Source: Paraburkholderia sp. FT54
GTDB lineage: Bacteria; Pseudomonadota; Gammaproteobacteria; Burkholderiales; Burkholderiaceae
Length of the DNA: 64,000 nt
Assembly (NCBI RefSeq): GCF_031585635.1
Contig: NZ_CP134195.1
Span: forward strand, 124,001 to 188,000
Direction: 5' to 3'
The stretch's first letter is position 1, and each line of letters opens with the position of its first letter. Below the pieces are notes generated by a model that made no database searches, was not told the origin of the DNA, and saw only the letters and a program-made list of their open reading frames with translations. Made by a program: the position numbers and the translations under genes. Shown piece after piece: positions 54,497-63,446 of the stretch.

Positions 54497-55507
54497 ATGT
54501 TCCGCTTTGTTTTGCGCCGCATCGGCATGGTGATTCCGACCTTCATCGGCATCACGATCCTCGCGTTCGCGCTGATTCACCTGATACCGGGCGACCCCAT
54601 CGAAGTGATGATGGGCGAGCGCGGCGTCGATCCCGCCATGCACGCCGCGGCGATGCACCGGCTCGGGCTCGACGAATCCCTGCCGATGCAGTACGTCCAC
54701 TACATCGGGCGCGCGCTGCACGGCGACCTCGGCACCTCGATCATCACCAACACCAGCGTGATGGGCGAATTCCTCGCACGCTTTCCCGCCACCGTCGAAC
54801 TGTCGATCTGCGCGATGCTGTTCGCGCTGATCGTCGGCTTGCCGGCGGGCGTGTTCGCGGCTTTGCGGCGCGGCACGGTGGTCGATCACGGCGTGATGGG
54901 TACGGCCCTGACCGGCTACTCGATGCCGATCTTCTGGTGGGGCTTGATCCTCATCATGGTGTTCTCCGTGAAGCTCGGCTGGACACCGGTGTCCGGCCGC
55001 ATTGCGGTCGAATACGACATTCCGCACGTGACCGGCTTCATGCTGATCGACGCGATGATGTCCACCGACGAAGGCGCGTTCAAATCCGCACTGAGCCATC
55101 TGATCCTGCCGGCCATCGTGCTCGGCACGATTCCGCTGGCGGTGGTCGCGCGCATGACGCGTTCGTCGATGCTCGAAGTGCTGCGTGAGGACTACATCCG
55201 TACCGCGCGCGCGAAGGGTTTGTCGCCGGCACGCGTGATCGTCGTGCATGCGTTGCGCAATGCGCTGATTCCGGTGGTGACGGTGATCGGTCTGCAGGTC
55301 GGCACGCTGCTCGCGGGCGCGGTGCTGACCGAGACGCTGTTTTCGTGGCCAGGTATCGGCAAGTGGCTGATCGACGCGATCGGCCGGCGCGACTATCCCG
55401 TAGTGCAGGGCGGTATCCTGATGATCGCCACGCTGGTGATCGTCGTGAACCTCGTCGTCGATCTGTTGTACGGCGTGCTGAATCCGCGCATCCGCCATAC
55501 GAGGTAA
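54497..55507 (+). CDS. dppB: Dipeptide-type ABC transporter permease DppB
   Basis: 336 residues, DppB size. Six or so membrane segments; the start MFRFVLRRIGMVIPTFIGIT is typical. The EAA loop that contacts the ATPases is present near EDYIRTARAKGLSPARVIVV. It is preceded by the attenuator hairpin and followed nine bases later by dppC. Confidence 0.95.
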   Translation: MFRFVLRRIGMVIPTFIGITILAFALIHLIPGDPIEVMMGERGVDPAMHAAAMHRLGLDESLPMQYVHYIGRALHGDLGTSIITNTSVMGEFLARFPATVELSICAMLFALIVGLPAGVFAALRRGTVVDHGVMGTALTGYSMPIFWWGLILIMVFSVKLGWTPVSGRIAVEYDIPHVTGFMLIDAMMSTDEGAFKSALSHLILPAIVLGTIPLAVVARMTRSSMLEVLREDYIRTARAKGLSPARVIVVHALRNALIPVVTVIGLQVGTLLAGAVLTETLFSWPGIGKWLIDAIGRRDYPVVQGGILMIATLVIVVNLVVDLLYGVLNPRIRHTR

Positions 55508-55515
55508 AGCTGATC

Positions 55516-56433
55516 ATGGCAGACATTCAAAACACAGTTCCCCAGTCGGTCACTCCTCCGAGTGGCCGCGCTATCGCCGCCCGTGAATTCTGGGCGAATT
55601 TCTCGCGCAACCGTGGCGCGGTCAGCGCCGGCGTCGTCGTGCTCGTGCTGATCTTCGTGGCGATCTTCGCGCCGTTGATCGCGCCGCACAGCCCGATCGA
55701 GCAGTACCGCGACTTCGTGAAGATTCCGCCCGCATGGCTCGACGGCGGCAACTGGAAGTTCATTCTCGGCACCGACGAAGCGGGCCGCGACATCCTCTCG
55801 CGTCTGATGTACGGCGCGCGGCTGTCGTTCTGGATCGGCTTCGTCTCGGTGGTGCTCGCGCTGATTCCGGGCGTCGTGCTCGGTCTGATCGCGGCGTTCT
55901 TCGAGAAGTGGGCCGACACGCCGATCATGCGCATCATGGACGTGCTGCTCGCGTTGCCGTCGCTGCTGCTCGCCGTCGCGGTGGTGGCGATCATCGGTCC
56001 GGGGCTCGTCAACACGATGCTCGCGATCGCGATCGTCGCGCTGCCGGGCTATGTGCGTTTGACGCGCGCATCCGCGCAGGGCGAGTTGCAGAAAGAGTAC
56101 GTGACGGCTTCGCGCGTGGCGGGCGCCGGCACCTTGCGTCTGATGTTCTCGCAAGTGCTGCCGAACTGCACCGCGCCGCTGATCGTGCAGGCCACGTTGG
56201 GCTTTTCGTCGGCGATTCTCGACGCCGCGGCCCTCGGCTTTCTCGGCCTGGGCGTACAACCGCCCTCGGCGGAGTGGGGCGCGATGCTGGCATCGGCGCG
56301 CGATTACATCGACAGCGCATGGTGGATCGTCACCATGCCAGGTCTGTCCATCCTGATCTCGGTGCTTGCGATCAATCTGCTCGGCGACGGGCTGCGCGAC
56401 GCACTCGATCCCAAACTGAAACGGATGGCCTGA
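55516..56433 (+). CDS. dppC: Dipeptide-type ABC transporter permease DppC
   Basis: 305 residues from ATG 55516; a longer open frame upstream is inside dppB. Second permease subunit of the importer. After a cytoplasmic N-terminus ([15 protein letters not shown]) come hydrophobic segments and the EAA-like loop [38 protein letters not shown] is the typical N-terminal DppC/OppC block. It ends one base before dppD. Confidence 0.95.
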   Translation: MADIQNTVPQSVTPPSGRAIAAREFWANFSRNRGAVSAGVVVLVLIFVAIFAPLIAPHSPIEQYRDFVKIPPAWLDGGNWKFILGTDEAGRDILSRLMYGARLSFWIGFVSVVLALIPGVVLGLIAAFFEKWADTPIMRIMDVLLALPSLLLAVAVVAIIGPGLVNTMLAIAIVALPGYVRLTRASAQGELQKEYVTASRVAGAGTLRLMFSQVLPNCTAPLIVQATLGFSSAILDAAALGFLGLGVQPPSAEWGAMLASARDYIDSAWWIVTMPGLSILISVLAINLLGDGLRDALDPKLKRMA

Positions 56434-56434
56434 T

Positions 56435-57439
56435 ATGAGTACCTTATTGACCATCCGCAATCTGGCGGTGAGCTTCAACGGACTACCCGCTGTCGACCGG
56501 ATCGACCTCGATGTCGCGCCGGGCGAAGTGGTCGGCGTGGTCGGCGAATCGGGCTCGGGCAAGAGCGTGACGATGATGGCGCTGATGGGCCTGATCGACG
56601 CGCCGGGCATCGTGACGGCCGACGAAATCACCTTCAACGGCAGGAACCTGCTGAAGGCATCGGCGAAGGAACGCCGCAAGATCATCGGCAAAGACATCGC
56701 GATGGTGTTCCAGGACGCGCTCACCAGTCTGAATCCGAGCTACACCGTCGGCTATCAGATCAAGGAAGTGCTGAAGCTGCATGAAGGCTTGCGCGGCAGT
56801 GCGCTGGACAAGCGCGCGCTGGAACTGCTCGATCAGGTCGGCATTCCGGACCCGAAGGGCCGCATCGGTTCATTTCCGCATCAGATGTCGGGCGGCATGA
56901 ATCAGCGCGTGATGATCGCCATGGCGATTGCCTGCAATCCGAAGCTGCTGATCGCCGACGAACCGACCACCGCGCTCGACGTCACGATCCAGGCGCAGAT
57001 CATGGAGCTGCTGATCAAGCTGCAGAAGGAACGCGGCATGGCGCTCGTGTTGATCTCGCACGATCTGGCGGTGGTGTCCGAAGTCGCGCAACGCGTCGCG
57101 GTCATGTACGCTGGCGAAGTGATCGAAACGAACAAAGTGCCCGACATCTTCGCCGCGCCGCATCATCCGTACACGGAAGCGTTGCTGGCGGCGATTCCCG
57201 AGCACAATGTCGGCGCCGTGCGGCTCGCTGCATTGCCGGGCATGGTGCCGGGTCGCGACGACCGTCCCAAAGGCTGTCTGTTCGCGCCGCGCTGCAAGTA
57301 TGTGGTCGACGACTGCATGAAGGCGCGGCCCGCGCTCGCGCCGATGCAAGGTCACGCTGAAGTGGCGCGCGTGCGCTGCATCAAACCCCTGAACCTGAGC
57401 GGCGACGCCAACGTTCACACCCATGGAGGCGCACGATGA
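56435..57439 (+). CDS. dppD: Dipeptide-type ABC transporter ATPase DppD
   Basis: 334 residues. ABC ATPase with Walker A GESGSGKS (about residues 38-45), the Q-loop region [17 protein letters not shown], signature [15 protein letters not shown], Walker [15 protein letters not shown], and an oligopeptide C-terminal region with [19 protein letters not shown], where clustered cysteines mark the Fe-S-type site seen in Dpp/Opp ATPases. It overlaps dppF by four bases. Confidence 0.96.
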   Translation: MSTLLTIRNLAVSFNGLPAVDRIDLDVAPGEVVGVVGESGSGKSVTMMALMGLIDAPGIVTADEITFNGRNLLKASAKERRKIIGKDIAMVFQDALTSLNPSYTVGYQIKEVLKLHEGLRGSALDKRALELLDQVGIPDPKGRIGSFPHQMSGGMNQRVMIAMAIACNPKLLIADEPTTALDVTIQAQIMELLIKLQKERGMALVLISHDLAVVSEVAQRVAVMYAGEVIETNKVPDIFAAPHHPYTEALLAAIPEHNVGAVRLAALPGMVPGRDDRPKGCLFAPRCKYVVDDCMKARPALAPMQGHAEVARVRCIKPLNLSGDANVHTHGGAR

Positions 57440-58455
57440 ACGCAGTACTCGAAACGCGGCGCCAGTCGGACCATGCGGGCGATCACGTGCTGGTCGCGGA
57501 GCAATTGGCGCGCTACTACTCGGTCAAGCGCGGCATGTTCGCGTCGGGCACGGTGAAGGCGCTTAACGGTGTCTCGTTCGCACTCGACCGTGGCAAGACA
57601 TTGGCGGTGGTCGGCGAATCCGGCTGCGGTAAATCGACCCTCGCGCGTCAATTGACCATGATCGAAGCGCCTACCGCGGGCCGTCTGCTGATCGACGGCG
57701 AAGACGTGGCCGGCGCCGATCACGCGAAGATCGCGGCGCTGCGGCGGCGCGTGCAGATGGTGTTCCAGAATCCGTTTGCCTCGCTGAATCCGCGCAAGAC
57801 CGTCGAGCAGACGCTCGGCGAACCGCTCGCGATCAACACGCAATTGAGCGCGACCGAGCGCGCCGAACGGATCGCGCAGATGATGCGCACCGTCGGCCTG
57901 CGTCCGGAACATGCGAAGCGTTATCCGCATATGTTCTCCGGCGGTCAGCGGCAGCGTGTGGCGATTGCGCGCGCGATGATTCTCGACCCGCAGATCGTGG
58001 TCGCCGACGAACCCGTCTCGGCGCTCGACGTGTCGATCCAGGCGCAGATCCTGAATCTGTTCATGGATCTGCAGGAACAGTTCAAGACCAGCTACGTGTT
58101 CATCTCGCACAACCTCTCGGTGGTGGAGCATATCGCCGACGATGTGATGGTGATGTACTTCGGCGGCGTGGCGGAGCTTGGCGACAAGAAGCGGATCTTC
58201 TCGAACCCGCGTCATCCGTACACGCGCGCGCTGATGTCGGCCACGCCTTCGATCTTCGAAGCGGATCGCACGATCAAGATCAAGCTGCAAGGCGAAATGC
58301 CGTCGCCGCTGAATCCGCCGTCGGGTTGCACGTTTCATCAGCGCTGCCCGTACGTGATCGACCGCTGCCGCAGCGAAGAACCGAAGCTGCGTGAAGTGGA
58401 TGGCCGCCAGGTGTCGTGTCACCGCGCCGAGGAGGTGGGGGACGTGGATGCCTGA
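57436..58455 (+). CDS. dppF: Dipeptide-type ABC transporter ATPase DppF
   Basis: 339 residues. Second ATPase, with Walker [27 protein letters not shown], signature [16 protein letters not shown], Walker [16 protein letters not shown], and the cysteine-rich C-terminal segment [15 protein letters not shown]. It is coupled to dppD by an ATGA overlap and overlaps the start of the next gene by eight bases. Confidence 0.96.
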   Translation: MNAVLETRRQSDHAGDHVLVAEQLARYYSVKRGMFASGTVKALNGVSFALDRGKTLAVVGESGCGKSTLARQLTMIEAPTAGRLLIDGEDVAGADHAKIAALRRRVQMVFQNPFASLNPRKTVEQTLGEPLAINTQLSATERAERIAQMMRTVGLRPEHAKRYPHMFSGGQRQRVAIARAMILDPQIVVADEPVSALDVSIQAQILNLFMDLQEQFKTSYVFISHNLSVVEHIADDVMVMYFGGVAELGDKKRIFSNPRHPYTRALMSATPSIFEADRTIKIKLQGEMPSPLNPPSGCTFHQRCPYVIDRCRSEEPKLREVDGRQVSCHRAEEVGDVDA

Positions 58456-59611
58456 TGGGTTGGCGGCGCGTCGTCTTGCGCGCCGCTTGCGTGATGGCGG
58501 CCAGAGTGCTGCTTTCGCGCGGCGCTGGAGGGCGCGTGCACTGACCGGTGCCGCGCTCTTCGGCGTTTGTGCAGTATTTCATCCGGGCGTGGGGCCGATC
58601 GGCGTCGCGCATGCCGCAGGGGCGGCAGCCAATGCGCCCGCACAGGCGGGACGTCCTGCGCTGCCCGTGCCCAACATGCCGGCGTCGCCACGCACCAGCT
58701 TGCCGGGCCTGAATCCGCCGCCCGCTTCACCGCCTGCCTCGCCGGGCACTACGGCGAGCGGTCCTGTGCGCGCGCAGCCGGCGCGCATGCCGTTCTATGT
58801 CGCGACACGCGGCACGACCACTATCTACGTGCTGGGCACGCTGCACGTCGGCGATCCCGCCGACTACCCGGCCAATCAGCCTTTCCGCGCGGCGATCCTC
58901 GGCGCGCTTGCCGCCTCGCCGACGCTGGCGCTCGAACTCTCACCCGACGAACTGCTGGTTTCGCAAGACGATGTCTCGAAGTACGGCGTGTGCCGGCGCG
59001 ACTGTCTGCCGACTTTGCTGCCGGAGCCTTTGTGGCACAAGCTGGCGTTTCGGCTACGCGGCAATCCGGCGGCGCTCGACGCCATCAAGAAGATGCGTCC
59101 GTGGCTCGCTTCATTGCTGGTCGAAACCTACGATTCTCTGAGTGCCGGCCTGCAGACCGAGTACGGCTCTGAAGCGCAACTCCAGAACGTGTATCTGCGC
59201 ACGCGCGGCAAGATCGTCGGTCTGGAAACCTTGTCGCAGCAGATGCGTGCGTTTACGGGCCTGTCGCTCGCGCAGCAGCGCGAGATGCTGGCGCAGGATC
59301 TGGTGCAGACGCCGGCGGAAAACGTCGAGGATGTGCGGACCTTGCATCGTCTGTGGCGCGTGGGCGATGCGGACGCGATCGCCGCCTGGCAGGCCGCGAA
59401 GTCCGAAAAACTGGCGCGCGACAAGCGCATCTCCGATTCGATCGACAACAAGATCGTCTATGACCGCAACCGGCGTTTCGTTTCGCGCATGCTGTTGCTC
59501 GCCGCGCCGAACAAGCCGGTTTTCGTGGCGATTGGCGCGTTGCATCTGGGCGGCCGCAAAGGCGTGCTGCAGATTTTGCGGCAGCACGGGTTTGTGGTGG
59601 AGGCGGGGTGA
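58448..59611 (+). CDS. TraB/GumN-like family protein
   Basis: 387 residues from ATG 58448, overlapping dppF by eight bases, with a GAGGAGGTGG region before it. An N-terminal signal or anchor (about 30-48) and a Pro-rich linker precede the TraB/GumN domain, whose two hallmark motifs are LGTLHVGDP (about 128-136) and IGALHLGG near 362-369. In this family (related to TIKI proteases) those GxxH motifs form a likely metal site. A CRRDC pair is also present. It is exported to the periplasm by inference. Function in the transporter operon is unknown. Confidence 0.82.
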   Translation: MPDGLAARRLARRLRDGGQSAAFARRWRARALTGAALFGVCAVFHPGVGPIGVAHAAGAAANAPAQAGRPALPVPNMPASPRTSLPGLNPPPASPPASPGTTASGPVRAQPARMPFYVATRGTTTIYVLGTLHVGDPADYPANQPFRAAILGALAASPTLALELSPDELLVSQDDVSKYGVCRRDCLPTLLPEPLWHKLAFRLRGNPAALDAIKKMRPWLASLLVETYDSLSAGLQTEYGSEAQLQNVYLRTRGKIVGLETLSQQMRAFTGLSLAQQREMLAQDLVQTPAENVEDVRTLHRLWRVGDADAIAAWQAAKSEKLARDKRISDSIDNKIVYDRNRRFVSRMLLLAAPNKPVFVAIGALHLGGRKGVLQILRQHGFVVEAG

Positions 59612-59722
59612 GAGTCGCCAGAACCCGGGACGCAGCACACGCAGCGATGCCAACGTCCTAAGCGGGATCGGCCGTTCGGCCATCACCGGAACCCGTGTCT
59701 GAAGCATCCAGTCCGACGCTCA

Positions 59723-59751
59723 CCTGTGCCGCAAAATGCTAGCGGCACAGG
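59723..59751. repeat. Inverted repeat before the BrnT-like gene
   Basis: CCTGTGCCGC (59723-59732) and GCGGCACAGG (59742-59751) form a perfect ten-base stem around a nine-base loop. It ends 24 bases before TATGAT (59776-59781), a plausible -10 for the toxin operon. It could be the end of the dpp/GumN transcript or an operator; no T run follows. Confidence 0.55.
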
Positions 59752-59810
59752 CAGCCATAGCGGCCTTTTGCATGCTATGATGTATGTACAAACGTCAATA
59801 CAGGTGGCGC

Positions 59811-60089
59811 GTGCTGTTTGAATGGGACGAAGTCAAAAATCAGATCAACATCCATCAACACGGCATCGATTTTCAGGATGCCATCGACGTGTTCAACCAC
59901 CCGGTACTCACGGCGCTCGACCTGCGGGAAGACTACGGAGAAGAGCGCTGGGTCGCGCTAGGCTGGATAGCAGCCATTGTGGGCGTGGTGGTGTACGTCG
60001 AGCGCAGTGTGGATGTGGTCCGGATCATTTCGGCACGCAAGGCAACGCGGCACGAGGTCAAACACTACAAGCAGCGCGTCTGGCATTGA
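59811..60089 (+). CDS. brnT: BrnT-family ribonuclease toxin
   Basis: 92 residues from GTG 59811, which has AGG six bases upstream and begins LFEWDEVKNQINIHQHGIDF, the BrnT core. An ATG at 59784 is possible but lies three bases from the -10 box. BrnT toxins are RelE-like ribonucleases. The motif set is FEWDEVKNQINIHQHG, ALDLREDYGEERWVALGW and a C-terminal VRIISARKATRHEVKHY with the expected basic residues. It pairs with the antitoxin gene starting about 40 bases downstream. Confidence 0.87.
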   Translation: MLFEWDEVKNQINIHQHGIDFQDAIDVFNHPVLTALDLREDYGEERWVALGWIAAIVGVVVYVERSVDVVRIISARKATRHEVKHYKQRVWH

Positions 60090-60129
60090 CTGGCATGGTG
60101 GCAATCAAGGCATGAGCAGAGGTGAAATG

Positions 60130-60387
60130 ATGGCTAAAACATCGGGAACAGACTGGAAGCGACTCGCCAAAACGGACGACGCGCAGATCGACACGAGCGA
60201 GCTGCCCGAGTTGGGCGACGACTTTTTTCAACGCGCCGAATTGCACGTTCCGCCGAAGCAGGCAGTGACAATGCGTCTGGATGCGGACGTGCTGAGCTGG
60301 TTCAAGGAGCAGGGGCAGGGTTATCAGACGCGCATCAACAAATTGTTGCGCGCCTACATGCTGGCGCATCAGCGGCGGCGTCCTTAA
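60130..60387 (+). CDS. brnA: BrnA-family antitoxin
   Basis: 85 residues from ATG 60130; ATGs at 60112 and 60127 are alternatives, but AGAGG at 60118-60122 fits 60130 best. BrnA antitoxins bind BrnT through a ribbon-helix-helix domain that also represses the operon. The C-terminal half shows VTMRLDADVLSWFKEQGQGY then QTRINKLLRAYMLAHQ, typical of BrnA. The N-terminal part is acidic. Last gene of the + strand group. Confidence 0.87.
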   Translation: MAKTSGTDWKRLAKTDDAQIDTSELPELGDDFFQRAELHVPPKQAVTMRLDADVLSWFKEQGQGYQTRINKLLRAYMLAHQRRRP

Positions 60388-60468
60388 GTCGCGGGACAAC
60401 CGCATTTTGTCTACACCCGGCATGAGCGATGCCGCGCGAAGGCGTCGGGCCTTGGCGCAGCGCGGGCG

Positions 60469-62274
60469 TTAGAAGCCGCCGTCGCGCAGTGCTTCACTCA
60501 CTTCCTTGACCACCGGCGCCCAATTCCCCAGCACCGCCTGCCGGAACAACCTCATCCCCGGGTACCACGGCGAGTCGCTACGCGCTTCGAGCCAGCGCCA
60601 GTCAGAGTTGGCGGGCAACATCAACCACACGGGCTTGCCCAACGCGCCTGCGAGATGTCCTACGCCGGTGTCCACGGCGATTACCAGATCGAGGTTCATG
60701 ATCAACGCAGCCGTGTCGTCGAAACTGTTCAGCTCGGCGGTGAAATCGCGGGCACGGAAAGCGGGCGGCGCGTCGGCCAATTGCGTGTGTGACGGACCTT
60801 TCTGCAATGCGTACCAGGCGACGTTATCCAACTCGCTGAGCGCGTTCAGGTCGCTTAGCTGCATCGACCGGTAGCGGTCGTTGCCGAATGTAGGACTGCC
60901 GGCCCAAACGAGGCCGACTTTGCGCTTTGATTTGTTGACTGCGCCGAGCCGTTTGCGCCATGCCTTGACCTTCGCTTTATCGGCGAACAGGTAAGGCACG
61001 TCTGCGGGAATGTCGGAGAGGTCCATGCCGATGCACGACGGCACGCTCATCATTGGAACCCAGAAATCGTATTCGCCGTCGGGCTTGCCGCTGAATGCGC
61101 GATGCGCGCCCGCGATGCGTTCGACCAGCGGCAGCAGCGGCTCGCGCACGCACAGGTCGACCGTCGCACCGCGTTGGGCGAGCACGCTTGCAAAGCGCAG
61201 GAACTGGAAGTGGTCGCCGAAACCCTGTTCACCGACCAGCAGCAGTCGACGCCCCTCGAGCGGCTCGCCATGCCATTCGGCCACGCCTGGCACCGCGATC
61301 GCGTCATAGTCCTTGTTGCGCCAGCGCAGCGCGAATTCGGCCCAGCCCTGCTGATAGTCGCCGCGCTTGAGCAACAGCCATGCGAGATTCTGGTGCGCGT
61401 CCGCGTAGTGCGGATCGAGCGCGAGCGCCCGACGATAGAAGCCTTCCTCTTCGTCGAGCCGGCCTTGCGCACCAAGCGATCCACCCAGACACACGAGGTG
61501 TGTCGCGATCGGTTCGAGTGCGACCGCGCGCCGGTAATGCGCTTCGGCGCCCGCATAGTCGCCGAGCTTGCCGATCAGGCTGCCGAGATTGACGTGCGCC
61601 TCCGCGTAATTCGCGCGTAGCGCCAGGGCGCGCTCGAAGCTCTCGATCGCCGCGCCGTGGTCGCCTCGCGCCTGGTGCGCATTCCCCGCGTTGAAGTGCG
61701 CTTGCGCCGATGTCGGGTCGAGCGACAAGACCTCGCGATAGCACGCGAGAGCTTCGTCGAAACGTGCGAGTTTGCTGAGCGCCGTGCCGAGGTTCAGGTG
61801 CGCGTCGAGCAGCGCGGGGTGCGAGGCCAGCGCCAGGCGATACTGTTCAATTGCTTCCTCGAAGTTGCCTTGCGCTTGCAATGCGACGCCGAAGTTGTTG
61901 CGCGCGTCGGCGAAATCAGGCTGGAGTTGCAGGGCCTGGTCGTAGCAGATCATCGCTTCGTCAAGATGGCCGAGCGCGGCGGCCACGAGTCCGCGGTTGC
62001 TCCAGCAGGCGGCATCGTGACGGTCGAGTTTGAGCGCGCGGCTCATCAAACCGGCGGCGGCGTCGTGATTGCCGCGCTGATAGTGCAGCACGCCGAAGTA
62101 ATGCAGCGCCCCCGTATGCTCGGGATCGAGCGCAAGGGCTTCGCGATAAAGGGATTCGGCGACGTCGAGCCGGCCGGCCTGATGCGCTTGAAGCGCGGCA
62201 TCGATCAACGAGGTGAGATAGGCGGCGTGCGGCGGTTCGGCGCGCGCTTTGTCAGGCTGGGATTGATGTTCCAT
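60469..62274 (-). CDS. TPR protein with glycosyltransferase-like C-terminus
   Basis: 601 residues from ATG 62274 (an AGG lies just upstream). About nine tetratricopeptide repeats fill residues 18-325; each has the 34-residue pattern with a YxxAL-type helix and a Pro or Asp near position 32 (for example LYREALALDPEHTGALHYFG). The C-terminal 260 residues resemble GT41/GT9-like glycosyltransferase folds: GEQGFGDHFQFLRFASVLAQ, KVGLVWAGSPTFGNDRYRSM, and LDLVIAVDTGVGHLAGALGK. Similar proteins are often in protein or surface glycosylation clusters. The acceptor is not known. It is separated by 215 empty bases from the next gene. Confidence 0.82.
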   Translation of the reverse strand: MEHQSQPDKARAEPPHAAYLTSLIDAALQAHQAGRLDVAESLYREALALDPEHTGALHYFGVLHYQRGNHDAAAGLMSRALKLDRHDAACWSNRGLVAAALGHLDEAMICYDQALQLQPDFADARNNFGVALQAQGNFEEAIEQYRLALASHPALLDAHLNLGTALSKLARFDEALACYREVLSLDPTSAQAHFNAGNAHQARGDHGAAIESFERALALRANYAEAHVNLGSLIGKLGDYAGAEAHYRRAVALEPIATHLVCLGGSLGAQGRLDEEEGFYRRALALDPHYADAHQNLAWLLLKRGDYQQGWAEFALRWRNKDYDAIAVPGVAEWHGEPLEGRRLLLVGEQGFGDHFQFLRFASVLAQRGATVDLCVREPLLPLVERIAGAHRAFSGKPDGEYDFWVPMMSVPSCIGMDLSDIPADVPYLFADKAKVKAWRKRLGAVNKSKRKVGLVWAGSPTFGNDRYRSMQLSDLNALSELDNVAWYALQKGPSHTQLADAPPAFRARDFTAELNSFDDTAALIMNLDLVIAVDTGVGHLAGALGKPVWLMLPANSDWRWLEARSDSPWYPGMRLFRQAVLGNWAPVVKEVSEALRDGGF

Positions 62275-62489
62275 GGAAACCTGCAGGAGAGCGTCGGCAG
62301 CGCGCGGTGCGCGTGCCGGCGCGTGTGGATGGGATAGCGTCCAGCATCGTATGGTCGCCCCCCATTTCCCGACGATCGGACGCATCCTAATTCGGTTGCA
62401 TCCGTGTCGTGCAGTGTGTCCATTTCACCGACGTATCGCAGAGAGATTCTGTGGCACGTCGGTGTTTCTCAATATCAACGGTAAGCGTC

Positions 62490-63446
62490 CTACAAGAACA
62501 TCAGGAAATTCAGCAGCAAGATATTCACGATCAACAAGGTTAGCGCAGTCGGTATCTGCACCTTGATCACCGCGTTCTTGTCCGGCAATTCCAGCAGCGC
62601 GGCCGGCACCATGTTGAAGTTCGCGGCCATCGGCGTCATCAGCGTGCCGCAGTAGCCGGAGAACATGCCGATCGCGACCATCACCGCCGGATTGCCGTGA
62701 AACACGCCCACCAGAATCGGCACGCCGACGCCGCCTGTCATCACCGGGAACGCGGCGAAGCCGTTGCCCATCACCATGGTGAAGAGCGCCATGCCGATGC
62801 AGTACACGGCCACCGCGATGAAGCGGTAGTCGAGGCTGATGTACGCCGTGGTCACGTGCGCGACGGCCTTGCCGACGCCCGCGTCCGAGAACACGAGGCC
62901 AAGCATGCCGAGCATCTGCGGCAGCACGGCGGCCCACGATAACGCGTCGACGAGGCGGCGCGTTTCCTTCATCGACTGGCCGACGGTGTCGCGCGTTATC
63001 ACGCAGGCAATCGCGAGTGCGATCACGCAGCCGATGCCGAAACCGATCAACGTGACGTTGGCCTTCTCGATCAACGGCATGCCGCCGAACACCAGATGGC
63101 TCGCCGACAGCGTGATGATCACGGTGACCACGGGAATCGTCAACGCGGGCACGAACAGCTTGTTACGCAGACGAGCGGCGCTCGCCTTGCGCGCTTCGAG
63201 CGACAGCACCTTCGGTTTGCCTGCGGTCACACCGCCGAAGCCGGCGATCAGCGCCATCACGATCACGAGCACGCCGACCACGGCGGGCGGCAGCTTGTCG
63301 CCGATCAGAAAGATCAGCGCGTAGAGAATCCAGAAACCGCCGGCGGTGAAACGGCGCGGGTGATCCTTGTCCGTGACGATCATGCCGCCGACAACCAGCA
63401 GCACCACACCCAGCAGCCAGAAGAGATAGGTAATCGTGAGCGTCAT
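62490..63446 (-). CDS. DUF979-type membrane protein
   Basis: 318 residues from ATG 63446, overlapping the next (upstream) gene by four bases. Nearly all hydrophobic, with about eight to nine membrane segments. It has no familiar transporter signature I can name, but the start TLTITYLFWLLGVVLLVVGG and internal GMFSGYCGTLMTPMAANFNM fit the DUF979 family, which is encoded with DUF969. I recall this pair near pyroglutamyl peptidase genes in Burkholderia; that gene is not in this window. It is likely a transporter subunit by topology, which is inference. Confidence 0.75.
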   Translation of the reverse strand: MTLTITYLFWLLGVVLLVVGGMIVTDKDHPRRFTAGGFWILYALIFLIGDKLPPAVVGVLVIVMALIAGFGGVTAGKPKVLSLEARKASAARLRNKLFVPALTIPVVTVIITLSASHLVFGGMPLIEKANVTLIGFGIGCVIALAIACVITRDTVGQSMKETRRLVDALSWAAVLPQMLGMLGLVFSDAGVGKAVAHVTTAYISLDYRFIAVAVYCIGMALFTMVMGNGFAAFPVMTGGVGVPILVGVFHGNPAVMVAIGMFSGYCGTLMTPMAANFNMVPAALLELPDKNAVIKVQIPTALTLLIVNILLLNFLMFL

